Origin: Bacteroides sp.
Lineage (GTDB): Bacteria; Bacteroidota; Bacteroidia; Bacteroidales; Bacteroidaceae
Assembly (NCBI GenBank): GCA_015060705.1
Contig: SUXY01000034.1
Span: 1-33,644, forward strand
Direction: 5' to 3'
DNA: 33,644 nt
Notes under the pieces: model-generated
Told to the model about the DNA's origin: nothing
The model's database searches: none
What the model saw: only the letters and a program-made list of their open reading frames with translations
In this document: one piece after another, positions 25,582-33,591 of the stretch
Layout of the letters: each line of letters begins with the position of its first letter
Position numbering within the stretch: position 1 is the first letter of the stretch
Program-made: the position numbers and the translations under genes

Positions 25582-27188
25582 TGAAGAAACGCACGATGAT
25601 AGCTGGTTTGCTCGGCTTGGCTATGTGGCCGGGCATCAGTCATGCACAGAGCTGTGGCAATGACAGCATTTATAAGATTCCTTATAAGGATACGTATGTA
25701 AAGCAGGCGTTGGTAGCCGAAAATGAATTTCGTGTACAACAACCGAAGTATGTGACGCTTCCTACCTTTGCAGAAGCCAAGCAGATACTTCCTAACCCGA
25801 TATGGGCCGGTCATGAAGAAGAAATCAACATGTACTGGCGGGCGTGGGAAATCGGGGTAGGCAATTTGCGTAACCCGCAACCGGGCTCGGGCTTTATCAT
25901 GCCTTACATCGATACGGCTTACAATGGAAACATCTTCATGTGGGACTCTTCCTTCATCCTGATGTTTGCCCGTTACGGTGCCCGTTTCTTCCCGTTCCAG
26001 AATACCTTGGACAACTTCTACGCCAAGCAGCATCCGGACGGATTCATCTGTCGTGAAATCAAGGCGGACGGAGCCGACTGTTTCGAACGCTACGACCCGG
26101 TAAGTACAGGGCCGAACTTGATTCCTTGGTGCGAAATGGTGTATTTCCACCAATTCGGTGATATGGAACGTTTGCACAAGATTTTCCCGGTACTTTGTTC
26201 GTATTACAAGTGGTTGAAGCTGAACCGCACCTGGAGAAACGGTATGTATTGGTCGAGCGGTTGGGGAACCGGTATGGACAACATGCCGCGTGTACCGAGC
26301 GAATACAGCATGATTTTCAGCCACGGACACATGATTTGGTTGGATACCAACTTGCAGCAGCTCTTCATTGCCAACTTGTTGCTCGAAATGGGCTTCTACT
26401 TGGAACGTTGGCAGGAAATTGAAGAACTGGAAGACGAAGCCGAAATGTTGAAGAAGTACATCCGCGAAAACTTGTGGGACGAAGAAACCGGTTTCTTGTA
26501 TGACCAGTATGCAGACGGTTCGCTTTGCAAGACCAAGGGCATCGGTGCTTATTGGGCATTGTACTCGGATGTATTGAACGAAGAACAGACCAACCGGATG
26601 GTAAAGGAACTGGATAATGAAGCTACTTTCAACCGTCCTTTCCGTGTTCCTTCGTTGTCGGCTGACAATCCTCGCTACAAGGCCAACGGCCGTTATTGGC
26701 AGGGTGGTGTCTGGCCGGGTACCAACTACATGGTGATGAATGGCTTGAAGCAGAAGGGATATGATAAGCAGGCAAGAGAAGTGGCATTGAGTCACTACGA
26801 CCAGGTGTTCCAAGTATTCAAGAAGACAGGTACCTTCTGGGAATATTATGCTCCGGAAAGTGCAGAACCGGGATTCATGGCCCGCAAGGACTTCATCGGT
26901 TGGACAGGATTGGCACCGATTGCCGAACTCATTGAATTCATCATCGGAATCCGTGGTGACTATACCAACAAGAAGATTGTTTGGGACATGAACCTGACAG
27001 AAGCCAACGGTATCGAACGTTATCCGTTTGGTCCGGAAGGCATGATTTCGTTGAAGGCTAATGCCCGCCGTTCGGCAAGCGACAAGCCGAAGATTGAAGT
27101 CGAATCGAACATGGATTTCCAGTTGGTAGTCCGTTATGGCGACAAGGAAGAAACTTTCCAGGTGGTTGCCGGTAAACATAATTTCTAA
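25581..27188 (+). CDS. GH63-like (alpha/alpha)6-barrel glycosidase
   Basis: A 535-residue exported protein (signal peptide ending ISHAQ) with the (alpha/alpha)6 fold of GH63 and related trehalase-like enzymes. Visible marks are the IFMWDSSFILMFARYG block with the WD pair, YWSSGWGTGMDNMPRVP, KTKGIGAYWALYS and YWQGGVWPGTNYMVMNGL, equivalent to the WRGPVWP block of GH63. Known GH63 members are processing alpha-glucosidases and mannosylglycerate/glucosylglycerate hydrolases, so the sugar at the cut end could be glucose or mannose. Its start overlaps the alkaline phosphatase stop by one base (TAATG). The operon around it favours a mannoside or a glucose-capped mannoside; this is inference. Family assignment is likely, activity unknown. 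Confidence 0.8.
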   Translation: MKKRTMIAGLLGLAMWPGISHAQSCGNDSIYKIPYKDTYVKQALVAENEFRVQQPKYVTLPTFAEAKQILPNPIWAGHEEEINMYWRAWEIGVGNLRNPQPGSGFIMPYIDTAYNGNIFMWDSSFILMFARYGARFFPFQNTLDNFYAKQHPDGFICREIKADGADCFERYDPVSTGPNLIPWCEMVYFHQFGDMERLHKIFPVLCSYYKWLKLNRTWRNGMYWSSGWGTGMDNMPRVPSEYSMIFSHGHMIWLDTNLQQLFIANLLLEMGFYLERWQEIEELEDEAEMLKKYIRENLWDEETGFLYDQYADGSLCKTKGIGAYWALYSDVLNEEQTNRMVKELDNEATFNRPFRVPSLSADNPRYKANGRYWQGGVWPGTNYMVMNGLKQKGYDKQAREVALSHYDQVFQVFKKTGTFWEYYAPESAEPGFMARKDFIGWTGLAPIAELIEFIIGIRGDYTNKKIVWDMNLTEANGIERYPFGPEGMISLKANARRSASDKPKIEVESNMDFQLVVRYGDKEETFQVVAGKHNF

Positions 27189-27206
27189 TTTTAACACTCG
27201 AATCAC

Positions 27207-28634
27207 ATGAAGAAGAATCATTGGATAGCAGCTTCCGCATTGGCATGTATGTTGGCTTTTGCACCTTCTACCGTCAATGCATCGAATGAAGCAGACAACA
27301 AGCGTCCACCGGTAGAAGAACGTAACTTTACTTCGAAAGCAGTAGAAAAACTGATTAAGGAAGTCAGCAAGGCCATACAAGACCCGAAGTTGCGGGAAAT
27401 GTTCCAGAACTGTTATCCCAATACCTTGGATACTACTGTTAAGTTCCAGATGAACGGAAAGAAGCCGGATACCTTTGTCATCACAGGTGACATTGATGCC
27501 ATGTGGTTGCGTGACTCTTCGGCTCAGTTATGGCCGTACTTGGTCTTGATGGAGAACGACAAGGAATTGCAGACCTTGATTGCCGGTTTGATCCATCGTC
27601 AGACTGCCTGCATCTTGCTCGACCCGTATGCCAATGCATTCAACGATGGTCCGAAGGGTAGCTATTGGGAAACCGACAATACCCAGAAGATGCGGAAAGA
27701 ACTTCATGAACGCAAATGGGAAATCGACTCACTGTGTTATCCGATTCGTGTGGCTTATTATTATTGGTTGCTTACCGGCGATACATCGGTGTTTGATGCC
27801 CAATGGCACGAAGCGATGCAGTTGGTGGTGAAGACCTTCAAGGAACAGCAACGTAAGGACAACCTTGGCCCGTACAGCTTCATGCGTGATTGCGATCGCC
27901 CGACCGATTCTCAAATCAATGGCGGTTTCGGTGCGCCGGTCAAGCCGGTGGGATTGATCGTTTCGGCGTTCCGTCCTTCCGACGATGCCACTCAATACGG
28001 TTTCTTGATTCCTTCCAATATGTTCGCCGTGGTTTCTTTACGCCAATTGGCTGAAATCGAAACCAAGGTATTGAAGAATACCGAATTTGCTGCTGAATGT
28101 AAGGCATTGGCCGACGAAGTGGATGCAGCGATTCAGAAACATGCGGTAGTCAACCATCCGGTATGTGGTAAGGTATATGCCTTCGAAGTGGATGGCTTCG
28201 GCAATTCTTACTGCATGGACGATGCCAATGTACCTAGCTTGTTGGCGGCTCCTTATCTGGGCTACTGCTCACCGGACGATCCGTTGTACCAGAATACCCG
28301 TAAGTTGGTTTGGAGCGACAACAACCCTTATTTCTTCAAGGGCAAGGACGGTGAAGGTATCGGTGGACCGCACGTAGGCTTGGGTTATGCATGGCCGATG
28401 AGTATGATCATCAAGGGATTGACCAGCAAGAATCCGGCAGAAATCAAGGAATGTCTGACTCATCTTTGCAATACCGATGCAGATACCGGCTTCATGCACG
28501 AAAGTTTCCATGTGGACGACCATTACAAGTTCACCCGTTCTTGGTTTGCTTGGACCAATACCTTGTTCGGCGAATTGGTGGTAAAGGCTTATCGTGAATG
28601 TCCGGAGATTTTGAAGGATACTTATAAGAAATAA
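27207..28634 (+). CDS. GH125 family exo-alpha-1,6-mannosidase
   Basis: A 475-residue exported enzyme (signal peptide ending TVNAS) of glycoside hydrolase family 125, inverting exo-alpha-1,6-mannosidases. The family blocks are FQNCYPNTLDTTV, VITGDIDAMWLRDSSAQLWPYL (about 92-112), FMRDCDRPTDSQINGGFGAPV, and GFMHESFHVDDHYKFTRSWFAW near 428-449, where Glu432 is the likely base. No extra domains. It lies 18 bases after the GH63-like gene and seven before the ROK kinase. With GH92 it gives the operon both a broad exo-mannosidase and an alpha-1,6 activity. Confidence 0.95.
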   Translation: MKKNHWIAASALACMLAFAPSTVNASNEADNKRPPVEERNFTSKAVEKLIKEVSKAIQDPKLREMFQNCYPNTLDTTVKFQMNGKKPDTFVITGDIDAMWLRDSSAQLWPYLVLMENDKELQTLIAGLIHRQTACILLDPYANAFNDGPKGSYWETDNTQKMRKELHERKWEIDSLCYPIRVAYYYWLLTGDTSVFDAQWHEAMQLVVKTFKEQQRKDNLGPYSFMRDCDRPTDSQINGGFGAPVKPVGLIVSAFRPSDDATQYGFLIPSNMFAVVSLRQLAEIETKVLKNTEFAAECKALADEVDAAIQKHAVVNHPVCGKVYAFEVDGFGNSYCMDDANVPSLLAAPYLGYCSPDDPLYQNTRKLVWSDNNPYFFKGKDGEGIGGPHVGLGYAWPMSMIIKGLTSKNPAEIKECLTHLCNTDADTGFMHESFHVDDHYKFTRSWFAWTNTLFGELVVKAYRECPEILKDTYKK

Positions 28635-28641
28635 ATAAAAT

Positions 28642-29601
28642 ATGAAGTCTTATGTATTAGCGCTCGATTTGGGAGGTACCAATTCGGTGTTGGGTGTGGT
28701 AGATCCATCGGGCAAGATTGTTTGTACCGGTAGCTTCAAGACACAGGCGTATCCGGAGTTGGACGACTATGTGGAACAATGTGCGGTGGTGGCCGAAGGC
28801 TTGTGTGCCCAAGTAGGAGGAAAGGAACAGATTGAAGCCTTGGGTATCGGTGCACCGGATGTGAACTATTGGGACCAGACCATCGAGAATGCGACCAACC
28901 TTCCTTGGAAGGGTGTGGTACCATTGGCTTCGAAGTTGGAAGCACGTTTGGGAATCCGGGTGCGCATGACCAACGATGCCAAGGCAGCCGCTTTGGGCGA
29001 AATGCTTTATGGAGCAGCCAAAGGCATGAAGGACTTTATCATGCTGACCTTGGGTACGGGAGTCGGAAGCGGCATTGTGGTCAATGGACAGCTGGTCTAT
29101 GGCAAGCGAAGCTTTGCCGGGGAATTGGGACACACTTCTATCCGTCCGGAAAATGGCCGTCCGTGTCCTTGTGGTCGAAAAGGTTGCTTGGAAACTTATT
29201 GTTCGGCTACCGGAGTGGCACAGACCGCCCGGGAGTATTTGCTTTCAGGCAATTATCCGGAAAGTACGCTTCATGCGATGCCGATGGATGCCATCACGTC
29301 GAAGGATGTGTACGATGCTGCCATGCAGGGCGACCGATTGGGCAATGAGGTTTTTGCGTTCACCGGTCAACTGCTGGGTGAAAGTTGCGCCGACTTTGCG
29401 ACCTTCTCCGATCCGGAAGCTTTTGTTTTCTTTGGAGGCCTGACCAAGGCGGGCGATTTGCTGATGAACCCTATCATCAAGACTTATCAAGAAACCGTTT
29501 TCGATAATTACAAGGGAACGGCCCGTTTCTTGTTCTCGCAATTAAAGGATGCAGAATCGGCTCTTTTGGGAGCAGCTGCCTTGGCTTGGACGGACAGATA
29601 G
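28642..29601 (+). CDS. ROK family sugar kinase
   Basis: A 319-residue cytosolic kinase. The ATP-binding block LALDLGGTNSVLGVVD, the MTNDAKAAALGE catalytic Asp region, LGTGVGSGIVVNGQLVYG and the zinc motif CPCGRKGCLE (C-x-C-G-x2-G-C-x-E) are all present. There is no N-terminal helix-turn-helix, so it is an enzyme and not a ROK repressor. As the last gene of a mannosidase operon its likely job is phosphorylating released mannose, or another released hexose. Seven bases separate it from the GH125 gene. Confidence 0.92.
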   Translation: MKSYVLALDLGGTNSVLGVVDPSGKIVCTGSFKTQAYPELDDYVEQCAVVAEGLCAQVGGKEQIEALGIGAPDVNYWDQTIENATNLPWKGVVPLASKLEARLGIRVRMTNDAKAAALGEMLYGAAKGMKDFIMLTLGTGVGSGIVVNGQLVYGKRSFAGELGHTSIRPENGRPCPCGRKGCLETYCSATGVAQTAREYLLSGNYPESTLHAMPMDAITSKDVYDAAMQGDRLGNEVFAFTGQLLGESCADFATFSDPEAFVFFGGLTKAGDLLMNPIIKTYQETVFDNYKGTARFLFSQLKDAESALLGAAALAWTDR

Positions 29602-29608
29602 TTAAAAA

Positions 29609-29655
29609 CTGACAAAATTGCTTGTGGTGTATCAACTTATTAGTAATTTTGTCAG
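29609..29655. repeat. Perfect 11-bp inverted repeat around the activator-gene promoter
   Basis: CTGACAAAATT at 29609-29619 and its exact complement AATTTTGTCAG at 29645-29655 are 25 bases apart. The right arm overlaps the -7 box and the left arm reaches the edge of the -33 region. The loop is too long and lacks a T tract for an intrinsic terminator; a regulator site is possible. Confidence 0.6.
29622..29651 (+). promoter_or_regulatory. Promoter of the sigma-54-type activator / lptE operon
   Basis: TAATTTTG at 29644-29651 is a consensus -7 box. TTG at 29622-29624 is a partial -33 box at a 19-base spacing. It lies 20 bases ahead of the start codon at 29672. Confidence 0.6.
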
Positions 29656-29671
29656 CATTTAATAGAAGACT

Positions 29672-30895
29672 ATGATTAAGACTGAGATTCAGAACATCAA
29701 ACTCCGCTTTGGTATCATTGGGAATGCGGAAGCGTTGAATCGGGCCATCGACATTGCAATGCAAGTGGCGCCGACGGACTTGTCTGTATTGATTACGGGA
29801 GAGAGTGGGGTAGGTAAGGAAACCTTTCCACAGATTGTCCATCAGTTCAGCCGACGGAAACATGGCCAGTACATTGCCGTGAACTGTGGTGCCATTCCGG
29901 AAGGAACGATTGATTCTGAATTGTTCGGTCACGAGAAAGGAGCGTTTACGGGAGCGATTGGCGACCGTAACGGTTACTTTGCCGAAGCCAATGGAGGTAC
30001 CATCTTCTTGGATGAAGTGGGCGAACTTCCTTTGGCTACTCAGGCCCGCTTGTTGCGTGTGCTGGAAAGTGGTGAATACATCAAGGTGGGTTCGTCGAAG
30101 GTGCAGAAGACCAATGTCCGCATTGTGGCGGCTACCAATGTGAATTTGACGGAAGCCATTGCCGACGGACGTTTTCGTGAAGACTTGTTCTACCGTCTGA
30201 ATACGGTGCCTATCAAGATTCCTCCTTTGCGCGAACGTGGCGAAGACATCGCCTTGCTGTTCCGTAAGTTTGCTTCCGATTTCGCCGAGAAATACCGGAT
30301 GCCGGCCATTCAGTTGACCGAAGATGCCAAAGCCATGCTGAAGGCTTATCCTTGGCCGGGTAATGTGCGTCAGCTGAAGAACATCACCGAACAGATTTCT
30401 ATCATCGAAACCCATCGGGAAATCAATGCGGCTATCTTGCAGAATTATTTGCCTGCCCAACCGATGGATGCCCGGTTGCCGATGCTCTTGGGAGCGAAAG
30501 GACATGGCGGTGGAAAGACCTTCGAAAGTGAACGCGAAATCTTGTATCAGGTATTGTTTGACATGCGTCGGGACATGACCGAACTGAAGAAGCTGGTCAA
30601 TACGCTGATGGCAGAACGCGGAGAACCGGGATACAACATCGTCCATCCGGTCCCTTCCTCTTCGACCATCAATATCTCGCCGATGATCCATACCGGCAAT
30701 GTCACGCCGGTAGACGACGATATCCAGGATACGGAAGAATACGTAGAAGAAACCCTTTCACTGGACGACGTGGAAAAGGAAATGATTCGGAAAGCTTTGG
30801 AACGCCACCACGGACGACGGAAGAATGCGGCCAAGGACTTGAAAATCTCAGAACGAACACTCTATCGAAAAATAAAGGAATATGGTTTGGAATAA
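29672..30895 (+). CDS. Sigma-54-dependent transcriptional activator (AAA+ and Fis-type HTH)
   Basis: A 407-residue enhancer-binding-type activator. The AAA+ domain begins at once: Walker A GESGVGKE (43-50), the sigma-54 contact loop GAFTGA (90-95), Walker B GGTIFLDEVGELP and the arginine-finger region FREDLFYRLN. A linker of about 100 residues leads to a C-terminal Fis-type helix-turn-helix (LERHHGRRKNAAKDLKISER). There is no receiver, PAS or GAF sensor domain, so the ATPase is not obviously gated by its own N-terminus. It lies directly ahead of lptE, a TPR-like gene and secG, an order I recall from other Bacteroides, so it probably belongs with envelope housekeeping and is not a regulator of the mannosidase operon upstream. 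Confidence 0.92.
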   Translation: MIKTEIQNIKLRFGIIGNAEALNRAIDIAMQVAPTDLSVLITGESGVGKETFPQIVHQFSRRKHGQYIAVNCGAIPEGTIDSELFGHEKGAFTGAIGDRNGYFAEANGGTIFLDEVGELPLATQARLLRVLESGEYIKVGSSKVQKTNVRIVAATNVNLTEAIADGRFREDLFYRLNTVPIKIPPLRERGEDIALLFRKFASDFAEKYRMPAIQLTEDAKAMLKAYPWPGNVRQLKNITEQISIIETHREINAAILQNYLPAQPMDARLPMLLGAKGHGGGKTFESEREILYQVLFDMRRDMTELKKLVNTLMAERGEPGYNIVHPVPSSSTINISPMIHTGNVTPVDDDIQDTEEYVEETLSLDDVEKEMIRKALERHHGRRKNAAKDLKISERTLYRKIKEYGLE

Positions 30896-30902
30896 ACAGA
30901 AG

Positions 30903-31412
30903 ATGAAACATATCGGGACAATGATGGTCATGGCTGTACTGATGACGGCTTGTTCCATTTCCTATCAGTTCAACGGCTCGTCCATTGACTATACCAAAGT
31001 GAAATCCATTGCCATCGAAACGTTTCCCAACCGTTCGGTGGGATTTGTATGGGGGCCTATGGAAAGCATGTTCAACACCGCTTTGCAGGATATCTATACC
31101 CAGCAAACCCGTTTGCAGATGGTGAAACGAGGCGGTGACCTCACGCTTTCGGGTGAAATCACCAATTACGATGCCTACAACAAGGGTGTCGGTTCCGACG
31201 GTTACTCCACCATGGCCGAACTCCGAATGACGGTTCGTGTAACGTTTACGAACAATTCCAATCCACAGGAAAACTTCGAGGCGAAGCAGTTCTCGGCCAG
31301 CCGTGAGTACGATGCCACCCAACAATTGGCTTCGGTACAGGACGAATTGGTGAACCAGATGATCAAGGACATTGTAGACCAAATTTTTAATGCTACTGTA
31401 GCCAACTGGTAA
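30903..31412 (+). CDS. lptE: LPS assembly lipoprotein LptE-like
   Basis: A 169-residue outer-membrane lipoprotein (MKHIGTMMVMAVLMTAC, lipid Cys17) of the LptE family, which plugs the LptD barrel that inserts LPS into the outer leaflet. Family traits are the CSISYQFNGSSIDYTKVKSI opening, the GGDLTLSGEITNYD strand and a C-terminal amphipathic helix (ELVNQMIKDIVDQIFNATVA). Sequence conservation in this family is low, so the assignment also rests on size and order. An in-frame ATG at 30882 lies inside the activator gene and gives no signal peptide, so 30903 was chosen. No lptD is in the window. Confidence 0.82.
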   Translation: MKHIGTMMVMAVLMTACSISYQFNGSSIDYTKVKSIAIETFPNRSVGFVWGPMESMFNTALQDIYTQQTRLQMVKRGGDLTLSGEITNYDAYNKGVGSDGYSTMAELRMTVRVTFTNNSNPQENFEAKQFSASREYDATQQLASVQDELVNQMIKDIVDQIFNATVANW

Positions 31413-32155
31413 TGATGCAACAACGTATCTATGAATGGATCCAACATCCCGAATTGTTGAATCGGGAGACCTTGTACGAGCTTCGGACGTTGCTGGCACG
31501 CTATCCGTATTTCCAGACGGCCCGTTTGCTGTACCTGAAGAATCTGTTCTTGCTCCACGACATCACCTTTGGTGAAGAACTTCGGAAGGCGGCTTTGTAC
31601 ATCGCCAACCGTCGCTCGCTTTTCACCTTGGTGGAAGGAGATCGCCGTACGTTGAAGGCATTGGAACATCTGAAGGTAGCCGATGACACACCGGGCGTAG
31701 ACCGTACCCTTTCCTTGATCGATGCCTTCCTTTCGACCTTGCCGGAAGAACCGGCCGCTCCGGGAATCATTACCTTGCCGGTTGAAGCCGCTACGGATTA
31801 TACCGCTTACCTGATGCAGGATACTCCCGAAGAATCGAAGCCGGCCGATGAAGGTCCGAAGATGAAGGGACAGGAGTGGATTGACAACTTTTTGGAAAAG
31901 TCCGAAGAGCAACCGCTCATCTCTTCGGTCGTGGAAGACGATGAAGACGAAACGGAGGTCAAAATAGAGGAAGAATCGGAAGATGAAAGCTATTTTACAG
32001 AGACTTTGGCCAAAATTTACGTAAAACAGCAAAGATATTCGAAAGCTCTTGAAATAATTACGAGATTAAATTTGAAATATCCCGAAAAAAACGCTTACTT
32101 TGCAGACCAAATTAGATTTTTGGAAAAATTGATTATTAACACTAAACAAAAATAA
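31412..32155 (+). CDS. Hypothetical TPR-like protein
   Basis: A 247-residue protein that I do not recognise functionally. It starts on the last base of the lptE stop (TAATG). The N-terminal half is helical and basic (ELRTLLARYPYFQTARLLYL), the middle is acidic and probably disordered (EDDEDETEVKIEEESEDES), and the last 45 residues (FTETLAKIYVKQQRYSKALE) form what looks like a single TPR helix pair. There is no signal peptide, so it is likely cytosolic. Coupling to lptE and secG suggests a role at the envelope or with secretion; this is inference only. Confidence 0.75.
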   Translation: MMQQRIYEWIQHPELLNRETLYELRTLLARYPYFQTARLLYLKNLFLLHDITFGEELRKAALYIANRRSLFTLVEGDRRTLKALEHLKVADDTPGVDRTLSLIDAFLSTLPEEPAAPGIITLPVEAATDYTAYLMQDTPEESKPADEGPKMKGQEWIDNFLEKSEEQPLISSVVEDDEDETEVKIEEESEDESYFTETLAKIYVKQQRYSKALEIITRLNLKYPEKNAYFADQIRFLEKLIINTKQK

Positions 32156-32161
32156 GGGAAA

Positions 32162-32536
32162 ATGTATTTTTTATTGATTGGATTGATTATTATTGCCGCA
32201 TTGCTTTTGTGCTTTGTAGTAATGATTCAGAATTCTAAGGGTGGTGGTTTGGCATCTAGCTTTGCTTCTTCAAACCAGATTATGGGTGTTCGTAAGACAA
32301 CAGACTTTATTGAAAAATTGACTTGGGGTTTGGCTGGTTTCATGGTAGTGGTCAGCATCGCTTGTGCTTATACACTTCCTTCTGTTGGTACAGAATCTTC
32401 TGTTATCATGGAACAGGCAGTGAAGGAAAGCGCTACTAACCCATTGAACGCTCCTGCAGGTTTTGTGGCTCCTACAGCTACAGAAACTCCGGCTGCTGAA
32501 GCTCCTGCTGCAACTGAAGAAAAAACAGCTGAATAA
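32162..32536 (+). CDS. secG: Preprotein translocase subunit SecG
   Basis: A 124-residue subunit of the SecYEG channel. Two membrane helices flank a cytoplasmic loop with the family signature: IQNSKGGGLASSFASSNQIMGVRKTTDFIEK, here recognised by NSKGGGLASSF and the following MGVRKTTDF. After the second helix comes a tail rich in Ala, Thr, Pro and Glu, which Bacteroidetes SecG often has and E. coli lacks. An AAGGGA stretch six bases ahead of the ATG is a fair ribosome site. It is the last gene before a strong terminator. Confidence 0.93.
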   Translation: MYFLLIGLIIIAALLLCFVVMIQNSKGGGLASSFASSNQIMGVRKTTDFIEKLTWGLAGFMVVVSIACAYTLPSVGTESSVIMEQAVKESATNPLNAPAGFVAPTATETPAAEAPAATEEKTAE

Positions 32537-32560
32537 TCAGCTCCTTTTTTACAAAAGAAT

Positions 32561-32598
32561 AAAAACGGTTCGTTTCCTAAGGGAAATGGACCGTTTTT
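32561..32598 (+). terminator. Intrinsic terminator after secG
   Basis: A 17-bp stem with two G-U wobble pairs (arms 32561-32577 and 32582-32598, loop TAAG), ending in five T and further T-rich sequence. It ends the activator-lptE-TPR-secG transcript. Confidence 0.9.
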
Positions 32599-32630
32599 GT
32601 TTTTAGTTCTTCTTGTTTTTACTACTTTTG
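32596..32630 (+). promoter_or_regulatory. Candidate promoter of the exonuclease III gene
   Basis: TACTTTTG at 32623-32630 is a consensus -7 box. TTTG at 32596-32599 is 23 bases upstream, slightly over the usual spacing, and overlaps the secG terminator. The start codon follows at 32656. Confidence 0.5.
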
Positions 32631-32655
32631 TGAAAAGAGCAATAAAAGGAAGATT

Positions 32656-33414
32656 ATGTTGAAACTTATATCATGGAATGTAAACGGCATTCGTGCCTGT
32701 TGTGAGAAAGGCTTCCGCGAATCGTTTGAACGCTTGGATGCCGATTTCTTCTGCTTGCAGGAAACCAAGATGCAGGCGGGACAGTTGGACTTGCAGTTCG
32801 AGGGCTATCAATCGTATTGGAACTATGCAGAAAAGAAAGGTTATTCGGGAACGGCTATCTTTACCCGTCATCAGCCGTTGTCAGTAGCGTATGGAATAGG
32901 GGTGGAGGAACACGATCACGAAGGACGTGTCATCACGCTGGAGATGGAGCATTTTTATCTCATTACGGTCTATGTACCCAACTCGCAGGATGGATTGAAG
33001 AGATTGGATTATCGCATGACTTGGGAGGACGCTTTCTTGGCTTATCTCCAAAAGTTGGAAGAAAAGAAACCAGTAGTGGTGTGTGGCGACTTGAATGTGG
33101 CTCATCAGGAAATCGACTTGAAGAATCCGAAGAGTAACCGCAAGAACGCTGGTTTCACAGACGAAGAGCGTGCCAAGTTCACCCAATGGCTGAATGCGGG
33201 CTTTACGGACACTTTCCGCTACTTTTATCCCGACCAGAAGGAAATCTATTCCTGGTGGTCTTATCGCTTCAAAGCGCGCGAAAAGAACGCTGGCTGGCGT
33301 ATTGACTATTTCGTCACCTCTGCCTCACTGAACGACAAATTGGTAGATGCCAAGATCCATACGGACATTCTAGGTTCCGACCATTGCCCGGTAGAATTAA
33401 CCCTTGACTTATAA
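32656..33414 (+). CDS. xth: Exodeoxyribonuclease III (AP endonuclease, ExoIII/APE1 family)
   Basis: A 252-residue Mg-dependent enzyme of base-excision repair that cuts DNA 5' of abasic sites and has 3'-exonuclease activity. Catalytic blocks: [10 protein letters not shown] (Asn), [10 protein letters not shown] (Glu metal ligand), [25 protein letters not shown] (Asp and Asn) with [31 protein letters not shown] and the final GSDHCPVEL (Asp-His). Length and motifs match the family closely. It has its own promoter and is followed at once by a terminator. Confidence 0.95.
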   Translation: MLKLISWNVNGIRACCEKGFRESFERLDADFFCLQETKMQAGQLDLQFEGYQSYWNYAEKKGYSGTAIFTRHQPLSVAYGIGVEEHDHEGRVITLEMEHFYLITVYVPNSQDGLKRLDYRMTWEDAFLAYLQKLEEKKPVVVCGDLNVAHQEIDLKNPKSNRKNAGFTDEERAKFTQWLNAGFTDTFRYFYPDQKEIYSWWSYRFKAREKNAGWRIDYFVTSASLNDKLVDAKIHTDILGSDHCPVELTLDL

Positions 33415-33420
33415 AAACAA

Positions 33421-33447
33421 AAAAGGACATCCAAAAGATGTCCTTTT
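33421..33447. terminator. Bidirectional terminator between exonuclease III and tRNA-Tyr
   Basis: An 11-bp perfect stem (AAAAGGACATC at 33421-33431, complement at 33437-33447) with a 5-base loop and a T or A run on each side. It can end the plus-strand exonuclease transcript and the minus-strand tRNA-Tyr transcript. Confidence 0.88.
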
Positions 33448-33453
33448 TTTGTG

Positions 33454-33536
33454 TGGGCAAAGATGGATTCGAACCACCGAAGGCGTAAGCCAGCAGATTT
33501 ACAGTCTGCCCCATTTGGCCACTCTGGTATTTGCCC
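33454..33536 (-). tRNA. tRNA-Tyr (anticodon GTA)
   Basis: An 83-base tRNA. The acceptor stem is GGGCAAA/TTTGCCC with discriminator A, the anticodon GTA lies at 33500-33502 in loop CTGTAAA, the T loop is GGTTCGAATCC, and there is a long variable arm as expected of bacterial tRNA-Tyr. The CCA end is not encoded. Confidence 0.96.
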
Positions 33537-33554
33537 AACATGTTTGTTTTTAAA

Positions 33555-33586
33555 AAATCAGATAGCTCAAAAGAACTATCTGATTT
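33555..33586 (-). terminator. Hairpin between tRNA-Gly and tRNA-Tyr
   Basis: An 11-bp perfect inverted repeat (AAATCAGATAG at 33555-33565, complement at 33576-33586) in the 55-base spacer, with six T after the stem on the minus strand. It may be a terminator for tRNA-Gly or a processing signal. Confidence 0.6.
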
Positions 33587-33591
33587 CTAAG

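Noticed and set aside
25485..27380. An open frame of over 600 codons on the minus strand opposite the GH63-like gene.
   Set aside because: It spans three plus-strand genes, has no recognisable motif or promoter and mirrors their codon bias.
28642..29601. ROK protein as a transcriptional repressor of the PUL.
   Set aside because: It lacks the N-terminal helix-turn-helix and starts directly with the ATP-binding block, so it is a kinase.
14078..29601. The PUL as a recently acquired mobile island.
   Set aside because: No integrase, transposase, tRNA-linked repeats or attachment-site repeats were seen, and base and codon use do not visibly differ from the flanks.
29609..29655. The inverted repeat as a terminator for the GH92-ROK operon.
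   Set aside because: A 25-base loop and no T tract after the stem make an intrinsic terminator unlikely; the right arm also forms part of a promoter.
29672..30895. The sigma-54-type activator as the PUL regulator, since it follows the ROK gene.
   Set aside because: It has its own promoter, no sugar-sensing domain, and heads a conserved lptE-TPR-secG group, so proximity to the PUL looks incidental.
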